A stretch of DNA of 64,000 nt from Rhizobium sp. LC145 (GCF_001005825.1 NZ_LBHV01000013.1:58382-122381), one strand, 5' to 3'. Numbered from the stretch's first letter, positions 49,464 to 57,891 are shown. Made by a program: numbers and translations. The notes: generated by a model from the letters alone, not told the origin.

Positions 49464-52295
49464 TCAGCCGGCTTCGCTCACTCTTGCATGCGCGGTCCTG
49501 AGGCTGGCGAGCTGAACCTCCAGCTCCGTGAAGCGTTCCCGCTCGGCCGCGACGACTTCCGGATCGGCATTCGCGACGAATTTCTCGTTCGCCAGCTTCT
49601 TGGCCACCCGCTCCATCTCGGCTTCCGCCTTGCCGATCGCCTTTTCGATGCGGGCCTTTTCCGCCGCCAGATCGATAAGGCTGCCGAGCGGCAGGCATGC
49701 CGTCGCCTCGCCAACGACGATCTGCGCTGCTCCCTTGGGAGCGGTCTTGGCAAGTTCGACGTTTTCGACACGCGCAAGCCTGCGGATTGCCGGCTCATGC
49801 CGGACGAGGCGGCTCTGCGTCAGCTCGTTGGCGCCGACGACGACAAGCGGCGCCACGGCCGAAGGCGGCACGTTCATCTCCGCACGGGCGGAACGCAGGC
49901 CGGAAACCAGATCGATGAGCCAGTTGATCTCATCGGCAGCCGCCGCATCCTCGAACTCCGGTTCGGGCCAATCCGCATGGCAAAGCAGTGTCGCACGCGA
50001 CGCCGTGTGCTCCCAAAGCTCTTCCGTCATGAAGGGCATGAAGGGATGGAGGAGCTTGTACGTCTCTTCCAGCACATAGGCGGTGCACGCCTGTGCCTCC
50101 GCCTTCGCCTTTTCATCTCCACCGGAGAAGATCGGCTTCAGGAGCTCCAGATACCAGTCGCAGACCTGGTTCCACACGAAGCGATAGAGCGAACCGGCGG
50201 CGTCGTTGAAGCGCTGCGTTTCGATCGCGGTGGTCGCTTCGCGAATGGTTTTCGAAAGTTCCGTCAATATCCAGCGGTTGACGGTGAGCGTCGCGGTCTC
50301 GGGAATGAATTTCGGATCACGCTTGACGCCGTTCATCTCCGCGAAACGCGTCGCGTTCCAGAGTTTTGTTCCGAAATTGCGGTAGCCGGCGATACGGGCA
50401 GGATCGAGCTTCACGTCCCTGCCCTGCGCCGCCATGATGGCAAGCGTGAAGCGGAGCGCGTCAGCGCCGTATTCGTCGATCAGTTCGAGCGGGTCGATAA
50501 CATTGCCCTTCGACTTCGACATCTTCTGGCCGTTCTTGTCGCGAACCAGCGCATGGATGTACACCGTGTGGAAAGGCTCCACAGGGTTGCCCTCCTCATC
50601 CTTCATGAAATGCAGGCCCATCTGCATCATGCGGACCACCCAGAACGGAATGATGTCGAAGCCGGTCACGAGGATGCTGGTCGGATAGTAGCGGGCGAGT
50701 TCCGGCGTCTGGTCCGGCCAACCCATTGTCGAGAAGGGCCAGAGCGCTGAGGAGAACCAGGTATCGAGCACATCCTCGTCACGGGTGAGGATCTCGCCGG
50801 GCTTGAAGTTCTCGATCTTCTCCTGAACCCAGACCTTCCATGGCCCCTCATGTGCGAGATAGTGCTGGATGGCGGCCTCGAGCGCCTCTTCCTCGCTCTT
50901 CTCCACGAAGACCTGGCCGTCCGGGCCATACCAGGCCGGAATCTGGTGTCCCCACCAGAGCTGGCGGGAAATGCACCACGGCTGGATGTTCTCCATCCAC
51001 TGGAAGTAGGTATTTTCCCAGTTCTTCGGCACGAACTTGGTGCGGCCTTCTCGAACCGATGCGATCGCAGGCTTTGCGAGCGTCTTGTTGTCGACCCACC
51101 ATTGCTCGGTCAAGCGCGGCTCGATCGGCACGCCGCCGCGGTCGCCATGCGGGACCGCATGCGTGTGCGGCTCGATCTTGTCGAGCAGGCCGGCTTCCTC
51201 GAAGATTTCGACGATGATCTTGCGCGCCGTGAAACGGTCCTGGCCTTCCAGCCGATCCCAGGCGCCGTGCAACGCGGCGGGATGATCGAGGCCCTCGAGG
51301 AAATCCTCGTTGTCCTTGATGGTGATCGTGCCGTCGATATTCATGATGTTGATTGCGCGGAGACCCGTCCGCTTGCCGACATCGAAATCGTTGAAATCGT
51401 GGGCGGGCGTGATCTTCACCGCGCCGGTGCCTGCCGTCGGGTCGGCATACGTGTCCGCGACGATCGGAATCTTGCGGCCGACGATCGGCAGGATGACATG
51501 CTTGCCGATAATGCCCTTGTAACGTTCGTCATCCGGGTTCACCGCCACGCCCGTATCGCCGAGCATGGTTTCCGGGCGTGTGGTCGCGACGACCAGATAG
51601 TCGCGCGTTTCCCACTCCGTCGGCTTGCCGTCTTCATTGAAGGCGATCGGATACTGATAGGTGACGCCCTTTTCCAGCGGGTAGCGCAGGTGCCAGAGAT
51701 TGCCCTTGATCTCGATCTGCTCGACTTCCATGTCGGAAATCGCGGTGAGCAGTTTCGGATCCCAATTAACGAGGCGCTTGTCCTTATAGATCAGGCCTTC
51801 CTTGTAGAGACTGACGAAGACTTCCAGAACGGCTTCCGACAGGCCCTCGTCCATGGTGAAGCGTTCGCGCGACCAGTCGCAGGAGGCGCCCAGGCGCTTC
51901 AACTGGTTGAAGATGAGGCCACCGGATTCCGCCTTCCATTCCCAGACCTTCTCGATGAAGGCCTCACGGCCCATCGCGCGGCGACCGGGAAGCTGACGTT
52001 CCATCAACTGCCGCTCGACCACCATCTGCGTGGCGATGCCGGCATGGTCCATGCCCGGCTGCCACAGGACGTCCTTGCCGCGCATGCGCTCGAAGCGGAC
52101 CAGGATGTCCTGGAGCGTGTTGTTGAGCGCGTGGCCCATGTGCAGAGAGCCGGTCACGTTCGGCGGCGGGATCACGATCGAGAAGCTTTCCGCACCCGGC
52201 TTGGCATTGGCGCCGGCGCGGAAGGCCTCGGCCTCGTCCCAGGCGGCGGCGATCTTCGGTTCTACGGTTGCGGAATCATAGGTCTTTTCGAGCAT
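49464..52295 (-). CDS. valS: Valyl-tRNA synthetase
   Basis: This 943-residue class I synthetase has HIGH as PPPNVTGSLHMGHALNNTLQDIL and KMSKS as GQKMSKSKGNVIDP. An editing domain (TTRPETMLGDTGVAVNP) is present, and a C-terminal coiled-coil arm (about 880-943) ends the protein. ATG 52295 gives the conserved MLEKTYDSATVEPKI start. Confidence 0.97.
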   Translation of the reverse strand: MLEKTYDSATVEPKIAAAWDEAEAFRAGANAKPGAESFSIVIPPPNVTGSLHMGHALNNTLQDILVRFERMRGKDVLWQPGMDHAGIATQMVVERQLMERQLPGRRAMGREAFIEKVWEWKAESGGLIFNQLKRLGASCDWSRERFTMDEGLSEAVLEVFVSLYKEGLIYKDKRLVNWDPKLLTAISDMEVEQIEIKGNLWHLRYPLEKGVTYQYPIAFNEDGKPTEWETRDYLVVATTRPETMLGDTGVAVNPDDERYKGIIGKHVILPIVGRKIPIVADTYADPTAGTGAVKITPAHDFNDFDVGKRTGLRAINIMNIDGTITIKDNEDFLEGLDHPAALHGAWDRLEGQDRFTARKIIVEIFEEAGLLDKIEPHTHAVPHGDRGGVPIEPRLTEQWWVDNKTLAKPAIASVREGRTKFVPKNWENTYFQWMENIQPWCISRQLWWGHQIPAWYGPDGQVFVEKSEEEALEAAIQHYLAHEGPWKVWVQEKIENFKPGEILTRDEDVLDTWFSSALWPFSTMGWPDQTPELARYYPTSILVTGFDIIPFWVVRMMQMGLHFMKDEEGNPVEPFHTVYIHALVRDKNGQKMSKSKGNVIDPLELIDEYGADALRFTLAIMAAQGRDVKLDPARIAGYRNFGTKLWNATRFAEMNGVKRDPKFIPETATLTVNRWILTELSKTIREATTAIETQRFNDAAGSLYRFVWNQVCDWYLELLKPIFSGGDEKAKAEAQACTAYVLEETYKLLHPFMPFMTEELWEHTASRATLLCHADWPEPEFEDAAAADEINWLIDLVSGLRSARAEMNVPPSAVAPLVVVGANELTQSRLVRHEPAIRRLARVENVELAKTAPKGAAQIVVGEATACLPLGSLIDLAAEKARIEKAIGKAEAEMERVAKKLANEKFVANADPEVVAAERERFTELEVQLASLRTAHARVSEAG

Positions 52296-52361
52296 TTCCT
52301 GCCCCGGTTCTGTTCTTTGAGAGGTATCGCGGTGTAAATAGGATGGGTTGTTCCAAGTCAA

Positions 52362-52392
52362 TAAAAAAGCCGCCGGGAACACCCAGGCGGCT
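52362..52392 (-). terminator. Terminator after popZ
   Basis: On the minus strand AGCCGCC and GGCGGCT, separated by 11 bases, are followed by TTTTTATT, between popZ and valS. Confidence 0.82.
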
Positions 52393-52414
52393 CTTGCCTT
52401 CGGTCAAGAGGAAA

Positions 52415-53233
52415 TCAGCGGCGGGAACCGCGCGCCACGCGCTCGATTTCCTCGCGCACCAGACGCTCGACCAGCGTCGGCAGATTATCGTCCAGCCATT
52501 CCTGCAGCATCGGACGCAGCATCTCGCTGGCCATCTCCTCCAGCGAGCGCCTCTCTATGCCGTCGAACACGGCTGCCAGTTCGCTGAACGAGCGGGCGAC
52601 CTGCGCGCCGGCCTCCGCGGAGATCAGGCCGGCGGCACTCTCGATCCTGGCGGGCAGGCTTTTTTGCTCGGGTGCTGAGGCAAAACGCGGCTCCGGCCGC
52701 CGCTCCTGCATCTCCGGCTCCAGCTCCATCCTCGCTTGAACCTGGTAGGCCGACGGTTCGGCGATCGGCGCCCTTGTCGGCTGGACGGCTGGAGCAGGCT
52801 GCGATGCAGCCGCATCACGCAGTTCCAGCAGGCGGGCGACGGCCGATGGCGCCGGTCGTTCGGCGGCAGGAGGCGGAGCAAGGGGCGCAGACGCGGATGC
52901 CGGACGGGCAGTGGCAATTTCCTGCTGGCGTACCGAAGCGGCACGAACGCGGGCCGCGACATCGGCAAGAGACATGGATTTTTCCGCGGAGGCAGCCGGC
53001 TCATCCGCCCCCATCATCGACCGGTGACGCGGCTCGCCGGGATCGTTCGCCGGCATTTCGGGCGCGTAATTGACGCCCTCCTCGGCGTCCTCGATCTCTT
53101 CCTCCGCATAGACCGGAGGAAGCGGCCCGGAAAAAGCACCCTCGCCCACCGGCTCGTTGCTCTCGATGATCCTGCGGATGGAGGCCAGGATCTCTTCCAT
53201 GGAGGGTTCACGCACTACATTTGGCTGCGCCAT
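52415..53233 (-). CDS. popZ: Polar organising protein PopZ (DUF2497)
   Basis: This 272-residue protein has the conserved N-terminal partner-binding helix PSMEEILASIRRIIESNEP and a proline/glutamate/alanine-rich disordered middle. The C-terminal oligomerisation helices (LEEMASEMLRPMLQEWLDDNLPTLVERLVREEIERVARG) complete the PopZ architecture. It assembles polar condensates that anchor ParB/origin, and in Agrobacterium it marks the growing pole. Confidence 0.9.
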   Translation of the reverse strand: MAQPNVVREPSMEEILASIRRIIESNEPVGEGAFSGPLPPVYAEEEIEDAEEGVNYAPEMPANDPGEPRHRSMMGADEPAASAEKSMSLADVAARVRAASVRQQEIATARPASASAPLAPPPAAERPAPSAVARLLELRDAAASQPAPAVQPTRAPIAEPSAYQVQARMELEPEMQERRPEPRFASAPEQKSLPARIESAAGLISAEAGAQVARSFSELAAVFDGIERRSLEEMASEMLRPMLQEWLDDNLPTLVERLVREEIERVARGSRR

Positions 53234-53386
53234 ATCAATCCCCTATTGCCGCATCGGGTCCGAAGTCCGCCGAAACTCGAATCAACATAAGTTTACGGCA
53301 GCGGCGCAGAGACACAATTGCAGCCGGGTCAATGGCTTGTGCGATACACAGATTTGTTTCGACAGCGAGTCCCGAGGGCAACACCG

Positions 53387-53416
53387 CCAAAAGAAAGAGC
53401 CGGACAAAAGCCCGGC
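53387..53416 (-). terminator. Terminator after the second pcm gene
   Basis: On the minus strand GCCGGGC-TTTT-GTCCGGC (7 pairs, one G-U) is followed by TCTTTCTTTT. Confidence 0.7.
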
Positions 53417-53457
53417 CCGCATCCATTTCTCAAGCGCTGCTTCAGGAGCAGAATGGC

Positions 53458-54111
53458 TTAAAAGACGAATTCCTTCGCCTTCTGGAAGCCCGGAAGCGGC
53501 TTGACCGATGCATTGAAATGCACGCCTTCCGACACGACGCCCTGCTCGCGCACGAAGAGCTTCGCCCGCGCCGCATTGCCATAGCCCACCACGGCGACCA
53601 GCCGGCCACCATCCCGAAGCTGATCCATGAGGGAGGCCGGGATTTCCTCGACGGCGCCATTGATGAAAATCAGGTCGTAGGGCGCTTCCGCCGCATACCC
53701 CTTCTCGAGATCGCTCGTCACGACCGCGACATTGTCATATCCGAGACGGGCCAGCGTTTCGGTCGCCTGGGAAGCCAGGGCCTCGTCCTTTTCCAGCGAC
53801 ACGACCGAGCCGGCAATCAGCGACAGGACCGCCGCCGCATATCCGGTACCGGCGCCGATCTCCAGCACGACATCTTCCTTGCCGATCGCGCCGAGCTGCA
53901 GAAGCTTGGCGAGCGGCGATGCCTCCATCAGGTATCGGCCGGGAGCGATTTCGATATCGGTATCGATATAGGCGAGCGGTTTCGCCGCGGCGGGCACGAA
54001 TTCCTCGCGCGGCACCGTATAGAAAGCCCGCAGCAGCGAATGCGACGTGACATCCGTCGTGCGGATCTGGTTGTCGACCATCTTCGTTCGTGCTGCTTCG
54101 AAATCCATCAT
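53458..54111 (-). CDS. Protein-L-isoaspartate methyltransferase family protein
   Basis: This 217-residue PCMT-fold SAM methyltransferase contains VPREEFVPAAAKPLAYIDTDIEIAPGRYLMEASPLAKLLQ and VLEIGAGTGYAAAVLSLIAGSVVSLEKDE. It is clearly distinct from the surE-linked copy. In related rhizobia this paralogue precedes tolC, which is absent here. ATG 54111 is chosen (54108 is also possible). Confidence 0.87.
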   Translation of the reverse strand: MMDFEAARTKMVDNQIRTTDVTSHSLLRAFYTVPREEFVPAAAKPLAYIDTDIEIAPGRYLMEASPLAKLLQLGAIGKEDVVLEIGAGTGYAAAVLSLIAGSVVSLEKDEALASQATETLARLGYDNVAVVTSDLEKGYAAEAPYDLIFINGAVEEIPASLMDQLRDGGRLVAVVGYGNAARAKLFVREQGVVSEGVHFNASVKPLPGFQKAKEFVF

Positions 54112-54421
54112 GTCCGTCGTCCCAAACCACCGGCGCTCTTCGCCGAATTCATGCGTCCTCGTCTTACTGGCGAGGCGCAACGCTTTCAATGCAAAAAACG
54201 CCAAGAGTGGCTCGGGAGAGGTGATAATCCGCTATCGAAGCGGCGAAACCCGCTTTGTGGAAAGGCCGGCGCATCGGTCGTCCTTCCTTGTGTCGACGGT
54301 AGCGTTGCCCTGCACGCCGGAGTTCGGAACGCAATCGAAACTTCCCTTGGCGACTAGTCCCTTCCGTTTAGCCCGTAGGGACAAATTGCTTCTCTGCCCG
54401 TACAGGATCATCATCATCCTT

Positions 54422-54493
54422 GGGACCGGGTGGGTCTCAAATGGGGGTGTGAGCGGCTGGGAGATCGAATAGGCCAGCCGCTCACGGTTTTTT
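54422..54493 (+). ncRNA. Hairpin pair with terminator; possible sRNA
   Basis: A 5' hairpin GGGACC/GGTCTC (54422-54438) is followed by a strong stem GTGAGCGGCTGG/CCAGCCGCTCAC (12 bp perfect, 54449-54485) and then GG and six T. Nothing is coded upstream on the plus strand, so the terminator may close a short RNA of about 70 nt. A weak TTGCTT...CATCAT pair lies at 54386-54414. The 54112-54655 interval has no supported gene. Confidence 0.42.
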
Positions 54494-54655
54494 GGGGGCC
54501 CTGCACGTTTTCCGCACTCTCCGAATCCGCCCGAGCACCAACTCCAGCATCGCCGATCAGGGTCAGAGCCGGCCCGCGCCGAGCAGGATTTCGGCCGCGA
54601 TTGGAGATCGCTTGATCTCGCCCGCTGCCGGGAGAACAATGAAAAAGAAGGAAGA

Positions 54656-54729
54656 TGGAGGCCTCGCCGAGAATCGAACTCGGGTGCAAGGATTTGCAGT
54701 CCTCTGCGTCACCACTCCGCCACGAGGCC
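54656..54729 (-). tRNA. tRNA-Cys (GCA)
   Basis: This is a 74-nt tRNA on the minus strand. The acceptor GGCCTCG pairs with CGAGGCC, the anticodon loop CTGCAAA gives GCA, the T arm is CGAGTTCGATTCTCG, the discriminator is U as expected for cysteine, and CCA is encoded. Confidence 0.96.
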
Positions 54730-54794
54730 GTCCGATGCTGTAAAAGCGAGTGGTGGCCGGGCATTAGAACGAATCTACAATGGGCGCAATACCC

Positions 54795-54832
54795 TTCATT
54801 CTGAACGCTGTCCTTTTTTCATTCTGAACGCT
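54795..54832. repeat. 15-bp direct repeat at the left edge of the prophage region
   Basis: TTCATTCTGAACGCT occurs at 54795-54809 and again at 54818-54832, a 23-bp period (about two helical turns). It lies between tRNA-Cys and the first accessory gene. It could be a tandem operator or integrase arm-site; neither is proven. Confidence 0.6.
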
Positions 54833-54892
54833 CGTTTCCACAACGTTCGCCTCCTCCTTCCCCGAATCACTCGCCGCCCTATCCTTTCCGGT

Positions 54893-55129
54893 ATGAGCGA
54901 CATCCCTTCCCCAACGCTCCCTATGGGAGACGAGAACCGGCACATGTTCTGCCAGATGGCGGTCGAGTTGCCGCTGCAGGATCTCATCGAGGATGCGGTA
55001 AAGGCTGGATGGGAGGAGACCGAGGTCCTGACGGCAATCATCGAGGTCGCCGACAACCTCATGCTTGCCGCCGGCTCAAATGCGGAGCTGGAGGCGCTGC
55101 TGCATGCGCTGAAACGGAAGCTTGATTAG
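54893..55129 (+). CDS. Small acidic hypothetical protein
   Basis: This is a 78-residue acidic, helix-rich protein (LQDLIEDAVKAGWEETEVLTAIIEVADNLML). No family is recognised. It lies 11 bp before the DUF982 gene with which it is probably co-transcribed. It could be chromosomal rather than phage. Confidence 0.55.
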   Translation: MSDIPSPTLPMGDENRHMFCQMAVELPLQDLIEDAVKAGWEETEVLTAIIEVADNLMLAAGSNAELEALLHALKRKLD

Positions 55130-55140
55130 GGAGCGCGGCG

Positions 55141-55392
55141 ATGGACCCAGGCCGGTGGGATACGCCCGTCACATTCGAAGAGGACGATCGCGGCGGGTTT
55201 CGCACTATCACCAGCGCGGAGGAAGCCGCTCGGGCTCTGCTGAAGCGCTGGCCCGTTGATGATGGGGAGGAGTTTTGGGAAGCGCAGCGCGTGTGCCTTG
55301 CCGTAATGCAAGGGGAGCGACCGGCAGAGGATTCCCGGAGCGCCTTCCTCAAAGCCGCGGCGGAAGCCGGCGTCTTCATCCGCGATCAATAG
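55141..55392 (+). CDS. DUF982 domain protein
   Basis: This 83-residue protein contains FRTITSAEEAARALLKRWPVDDGEEFWEAQRVCLAVMQGE, the pattern of DUF982, a small domain abundant in rhizobial genomes with no assigned function. GGGAGCGCGGCG precedes the ATG. Confidence 0.8.
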   Translation: MDPGRWDTPVTFEEDDRGGFRTITSAEEAARALLKRWPVDDGEEFWEAQRVCLAVMQGERPAEDSRSAFLKAAAEAGVFIRDQ

Positions 55393-55423
55393 TCCATCAG
55401 CGAGTTCTTAATAACATTCATCA

Positions 55424-55459
55424 TTGACTCATCGCATCGGATGAGAACATAATCAGAAC
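55424..55459 (+). promoter_or_regulatory. Promoter overlapped by an alphaproteobacterial LexA (SOS) box
   Basis: TTGACT (55424-55429), an 18-bp spacer and CATAAT (55448-55453) form a good promoter. GAAC-ATAATCA-GAAC at 55445-55459 is an exact match to the alphaproteobacterial LexA consensus (GAAC-N7-GAAC, equivalently GTTC-N7-GTTC) and covers the -10. The operon that follows includes an SRAP gene, consistent with SOS control. Confidence 0.7.
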
Positions 55460-55536
55460 ATCGGAGCCGCAATGCGGCGGCGCTCCCTATGAAAAGTTAC
55501 AAAAGAAGAACGCGCGAAAAGCGCGAAGGAGAAGTC

Positions 55537-56217
55537 GTGTCCGAAGCCGAGAGGCCTAGAAAACTGGTTTCGCTGAGAGACGTGCCGGAGGAGATAATCG
55601 AGATTGCCTGCACGCAATGCGACTTTCGGCAGGATCTGTCGAAAGCGGAGGTTCTCAAGACGTCCTCACCCGATGTGCTGCTTGAAGTCCTCGTCATGAA
55701 CGCAACAAAGGACTGTGAGCATCGACGCGCCTTCGGAAGCCAGCCGCCGTGCGGCGCCTATACCGACCAGGTGCGCAGTGCCGAGGCGGCTATTCTGGAG
55801 AGAAGGGAGAGCGAGCGAAGGGAAAGAGAGGAAGCTGCCCGCCGACGTGCAGAAGAGGAAGAGCGCCGGGCAGAGCGTGTGAGGAACGCCGCAATTCGGG
55901 TTGGCGACAACAATGGCTGGATGGGCTGGCAGAAAATCCCAACAGGGTCGAAGCCTCGATACCGCTGGCAACATAGCTGGGCGGAAGAAGAGCCGGAGGA
56001 TTTCATCGGCCTCGACGGCACTCAGCCGATAGGCAGGGTCTTCCAGCTTGAGACGGTATCCACCAGCAAGGATATCTGGTTCTGGATACTGTACGGCGTC
56101 GAAGGGCATCGACGGAAGCGCCCGGGGAAAGGCAGCGGTTGGGAGGGTTCGCGGCTAGACGCCATGTGTCGCGTCGAGCAGCTCTATGAAGAAATGAACA
56201 GCAAACGATATGCCTAG
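55537..56217 (+). CDS. Unknown protein with N-terminal Cys motif and coiled coil
   Basis: This 226-residue protein is not recognised. Near its N-terminus it has IACTQCDFRQDLSKAEVL, with a further Cys-His pair (KDCEHRR) and Cys (PPCGAY), suggesting a small zinc-binding module. A highly charged Glu/Arg coiled coil follows (about 85-120), then a Trp-rich domain (GWMGWQKIP, RYRWQHSWAEEEPEDFIG, DIWFWILYGVEGHRR). GTG 55537 has AAGGAG five bases upstream; an ATG at 55489 lacks a ribosome site. It is the first gene behind the LexA-box promoter and overlaps the next gene by eight bases. Confidence 0.65.
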   Translation: MSEAERPRKLVSLRDVPEEIIEIACTQCDFRQDLSKAEVLKTSSPDVLLEVLVMNATKDCEHRRAFGSQPPCGAYTDQVRSAEAAILERRESERREREEAARRRAEEEERRAERVRNAAIRVGDNNGWMGWQKIPTGSKPRYRWQHSWAEEEPEDFIGLDGTQPIGRVFQLETVSTSKDIWFWILYGVEGHRRKRPGKGSGWEGSRLDAMCRVEQLYEEMNSKRYA

Positions 56218-56548
56218 CGTCGAATACAAGGGCTTTGCCCATCCGAGGGTGGAAGCGCGGATACCCAGGCTCACCGATGCGCATATGCTGGGCCAGTATG
56301 TGAAGATCACCTGCCGCTTGTGCAAGATCACGAGGACGTACCGCCCGTTGGACATTATCAAGCTCGTGGGCGATGTTCATGTCCTGAAGCTCCAGCACCG
56401 GTTCCGATGCGAGAAGTGTATGCGCAAGGACTACATGGAAGTGGAGTTCAAGAGCGTGATGGGTAGCGAGATCGTCGGCATGCAGATCCGCGAGCTCGTG
56501 GAAATCAGGATGGTGAAAAAGCCGATCTGGCGCGACAGGAAGCTTTAA
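56210..56548 (+). CDS. Zinc-ribbon-like hypothetical protein
   Basis: This 112-residue basic protein has two CxxC pairs (ITCRLCKITRTYRPLDII and FRCEKCMRKDYMEV), spaced as in a zinc ribbon. The first knuckle resembles the N-terminal ACTQC segment of the preceding protein. A nucleic-acid or protein-binding role is possible. It is coupled to the upstream gene and 15 bp ahead of the SRAP gene. Confidence 0.65.
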   Translation: MPSVEYKGFAHPRVEARIPRLTDAHMLGQYVKITCRLCKITRTYRPLDIIKLVGDVHVLKLQHRFRCEKCMRKDYMEVEFKSVMGSEIVGMQIRELVEIRMVKKPIWRDRKL

Positions 56549-56563
56549 GGGGAGAAGAGCGGA

Positions 56564-57310
56564 ATGTGCAATCTCTACAACGTCTCGACCAACCAGGAAG
56601 CCATTCGGAGGTTGACGAAATCATTCGACCACCTGGGCAACCTGCAGCCGTCCTTGGACGTCTATCCTGACCAGATGGCGCCGATCGTCAGGAACAACGC
56701 CGGCGAGCGCGAAGCGACATGGGTGAGATGGGGAATGCCGAGCTCGAAAGAGGCGCTGATGAAAGCGGCGAGCAAAAGGGCCGACAAGCTGCGGGCAAAA
56801 GGGCAGCAAGTGGATTTCAACGAGCTGTTGAAGATGGAACCAGACCGCGGAACGACGAACGTCCGACGCGTGGAAAGCAGGCACTGGCGCCGGTGGCTCG
56901 GAGAGGCAAACCGCTGTGTCGTTCCATTCACCCGGTTTGCTGAACCCGATCCGGCCAGCGCCGGCGGTGGCCGCATTCCGAACGCATGGTTTGCCGGCGA
57001 CGAGAGCGAGCCCCTGATGTTCTTCGCCGGGATATGGGTGAAGGATTGGGAATGCGTCCGCAAGGTCAAGGAAGGGCTGATTACGTGCGATCTGTTCGGC
57101 TTCCTGACGACCGATCCGAACGGCGTCGTCGGCCCTATTCACCAGAAGGCAATGCCGGTCATCCTGCGGAACGAGGATGAGATCGAGACCTGGCTGTCAG
57201 CGCCCTGGGAAGAGGCGGGAAAGCTGCAAAGGCCCCTGCCCGATGATGACCTGGTTCTGTTGCCGAAACGCGAGGAAGCAGCGCCGGAGCCGCAAGGCTT
57301 GCTGCTGTAG
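56564..57310 (+). CDS. SOS-response-associated peptidase family protein (SRAP/YedK-like)
   Basis: This 248-residue protein has Cys2 exposed after Met removal (MCNLYNVSTNQEAIRRL), the expected Asn in TTNVRRVES, Glu in RCVVPFTRFAEP and the histidine in GPIHQKAMPVIL. These correspond to the YedK/HMCES residues that form a thiazolidine DNA-protein crosslink with abasic sites in single-stranded DNA. The motifs diverge from the bacterial norm (NVRRVES where NARxET is usual; FAEP where FYEW is usual), marking a phage-type variant. GGGGAGAAGAGC precedes the ATG. Confidence 0.86.
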   Translation: MCNLYNVSTNQEAIRRLTKSFDHLGNLQPSLDVYPDQMAPIVRNNAGEREATWVRWGMPSSKEALMKAASKRADKLRAKGQQVDFNELLKMEPDRGTTNVRRVESRHWRRWLGEANRCVVPFTRFAEPDPASAGGGRIPNAWFAGDESEPLMFFAGIWVKDWECVRKVKEGLITCDLFGFLTTDPNGVVGPIHQKAMPVILRNEDEIETWLSAPWEEAGKLQRPLPDDDLVLLPKREEAAPEPQGLLL

Positions 57311-57327
57311 CTCAAGGGAGAAGTGCG

Positions 57328-57675
57328 ATGGAACTCGACCTGGAGGCCTGGGCACGAGAGATGCGGAGAATTGAGTGGGAAACCAGAGAACCCAAAATCC
57401 GCTATCGCCGCCTTATGGAACGGCTCTCGACCATGAAGGCACCTGACCGCGAAGTCGATGTCGAGCTTGCCGCCTTGATCGGGCGCAAGAAGATGGAGCG
57501 GCGAGAAGACGGCGAATGGCTCGCCGACGGGAAGGTTATTCCACCCTACACAGCCTCTCGCGAGGCCGCTCTCGCCTTGTGGTGGGAATGCTTTCCCCCG
57601 GATTGGGATGTGCCGCCGGACGATGCCGACGCCATAGAAATCTGTTGGTGGAACGCCCAGGAAACCGAATACTAA
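57328..57675 (+). CDS. Phage ABA-sandwich-like hypothetical protein
   Basis: This 115-residue protein has KAPDREVDVELAALIG near the middle and VIPPYTASREAALALWWECFPPDWDV toward the C-terminus. That is the pattern of small phage proteins described as an ABA sandwich domain. Function is unknown. GGGAGAAGTGCG precedes the ATG, and it is probably in the same transcript as the SRAP gene. Confidence 0.65.
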   Translation: MELDLEAWAREMRRIEWETREPKIRYRRLMERLSTMKAPDREVDVELAALIGRKKMERREDGEWLADGKVIPPYTASREAALALWWECFPPDWDVPPDDADAIEICWWNAQETEY

Positions 57676-57693
57676 ACGCAGGAGAACGACAGA

Positions 57694-57891
57694 TTGGCCG
57701 ACGAAGGACGCACAAGCCAACCGGAATCATCGATCCACGTAAACCATTATTGCTGCATTGAAGGATGTGGGCAGTTCGGAGAGTTCGGTTTTGCACGGAC
57801 CAGGGCGGAGCCGGTCACATGGTGGTGCTACGAACACTATCCGCAGTGGGATGAAATCAAGAGAAACGCTCGGGCTACCGGATCGAGGTAG
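57694..57891 (+). CDS. Small Cys/His-containing hypothetical protein
   Basis: This is a 65-residue protein with YCCIEGCGQFGEFGF and WWCYEHYPQWDEIKR, a possible CxxxC...CxxH zinc-finger-like arrangement. TTG 57694 is the apparent start, eight bases after GGAG. Its end overlaps the minus-strand gene 57875-58243. Confidence 0.55.
   Translation: MADEGRTSQPESSIHVNHYCCIEGCGQFGEFGFARTRAEPVTWWCYEHYPQWDEIKRNARATGSR

Noticed and set aside
53235..53426. 63-codon minus-strand frame between pcm and popZ as a tolC remnant
   Set aside because: It has a hydrophobic start but no similarity to TolC beyond that, and it overlaps the pcm terminator; it is too weak to call a pseudogene.
54232..54639. 135-codon minus-strand frame between tRNA-Cys and pcm
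   Set aside because: It runs through the 12-bp terminator stem, has no ribosome site and no recognisable sequence.
54656..54729. tRNA-Cys as the prophage attachment site
   Set aside because: Integration normally uses the 3' end of a tRNA, which here faces away from the prophage genes; no duplicated tRNA fragment is visible in the window.
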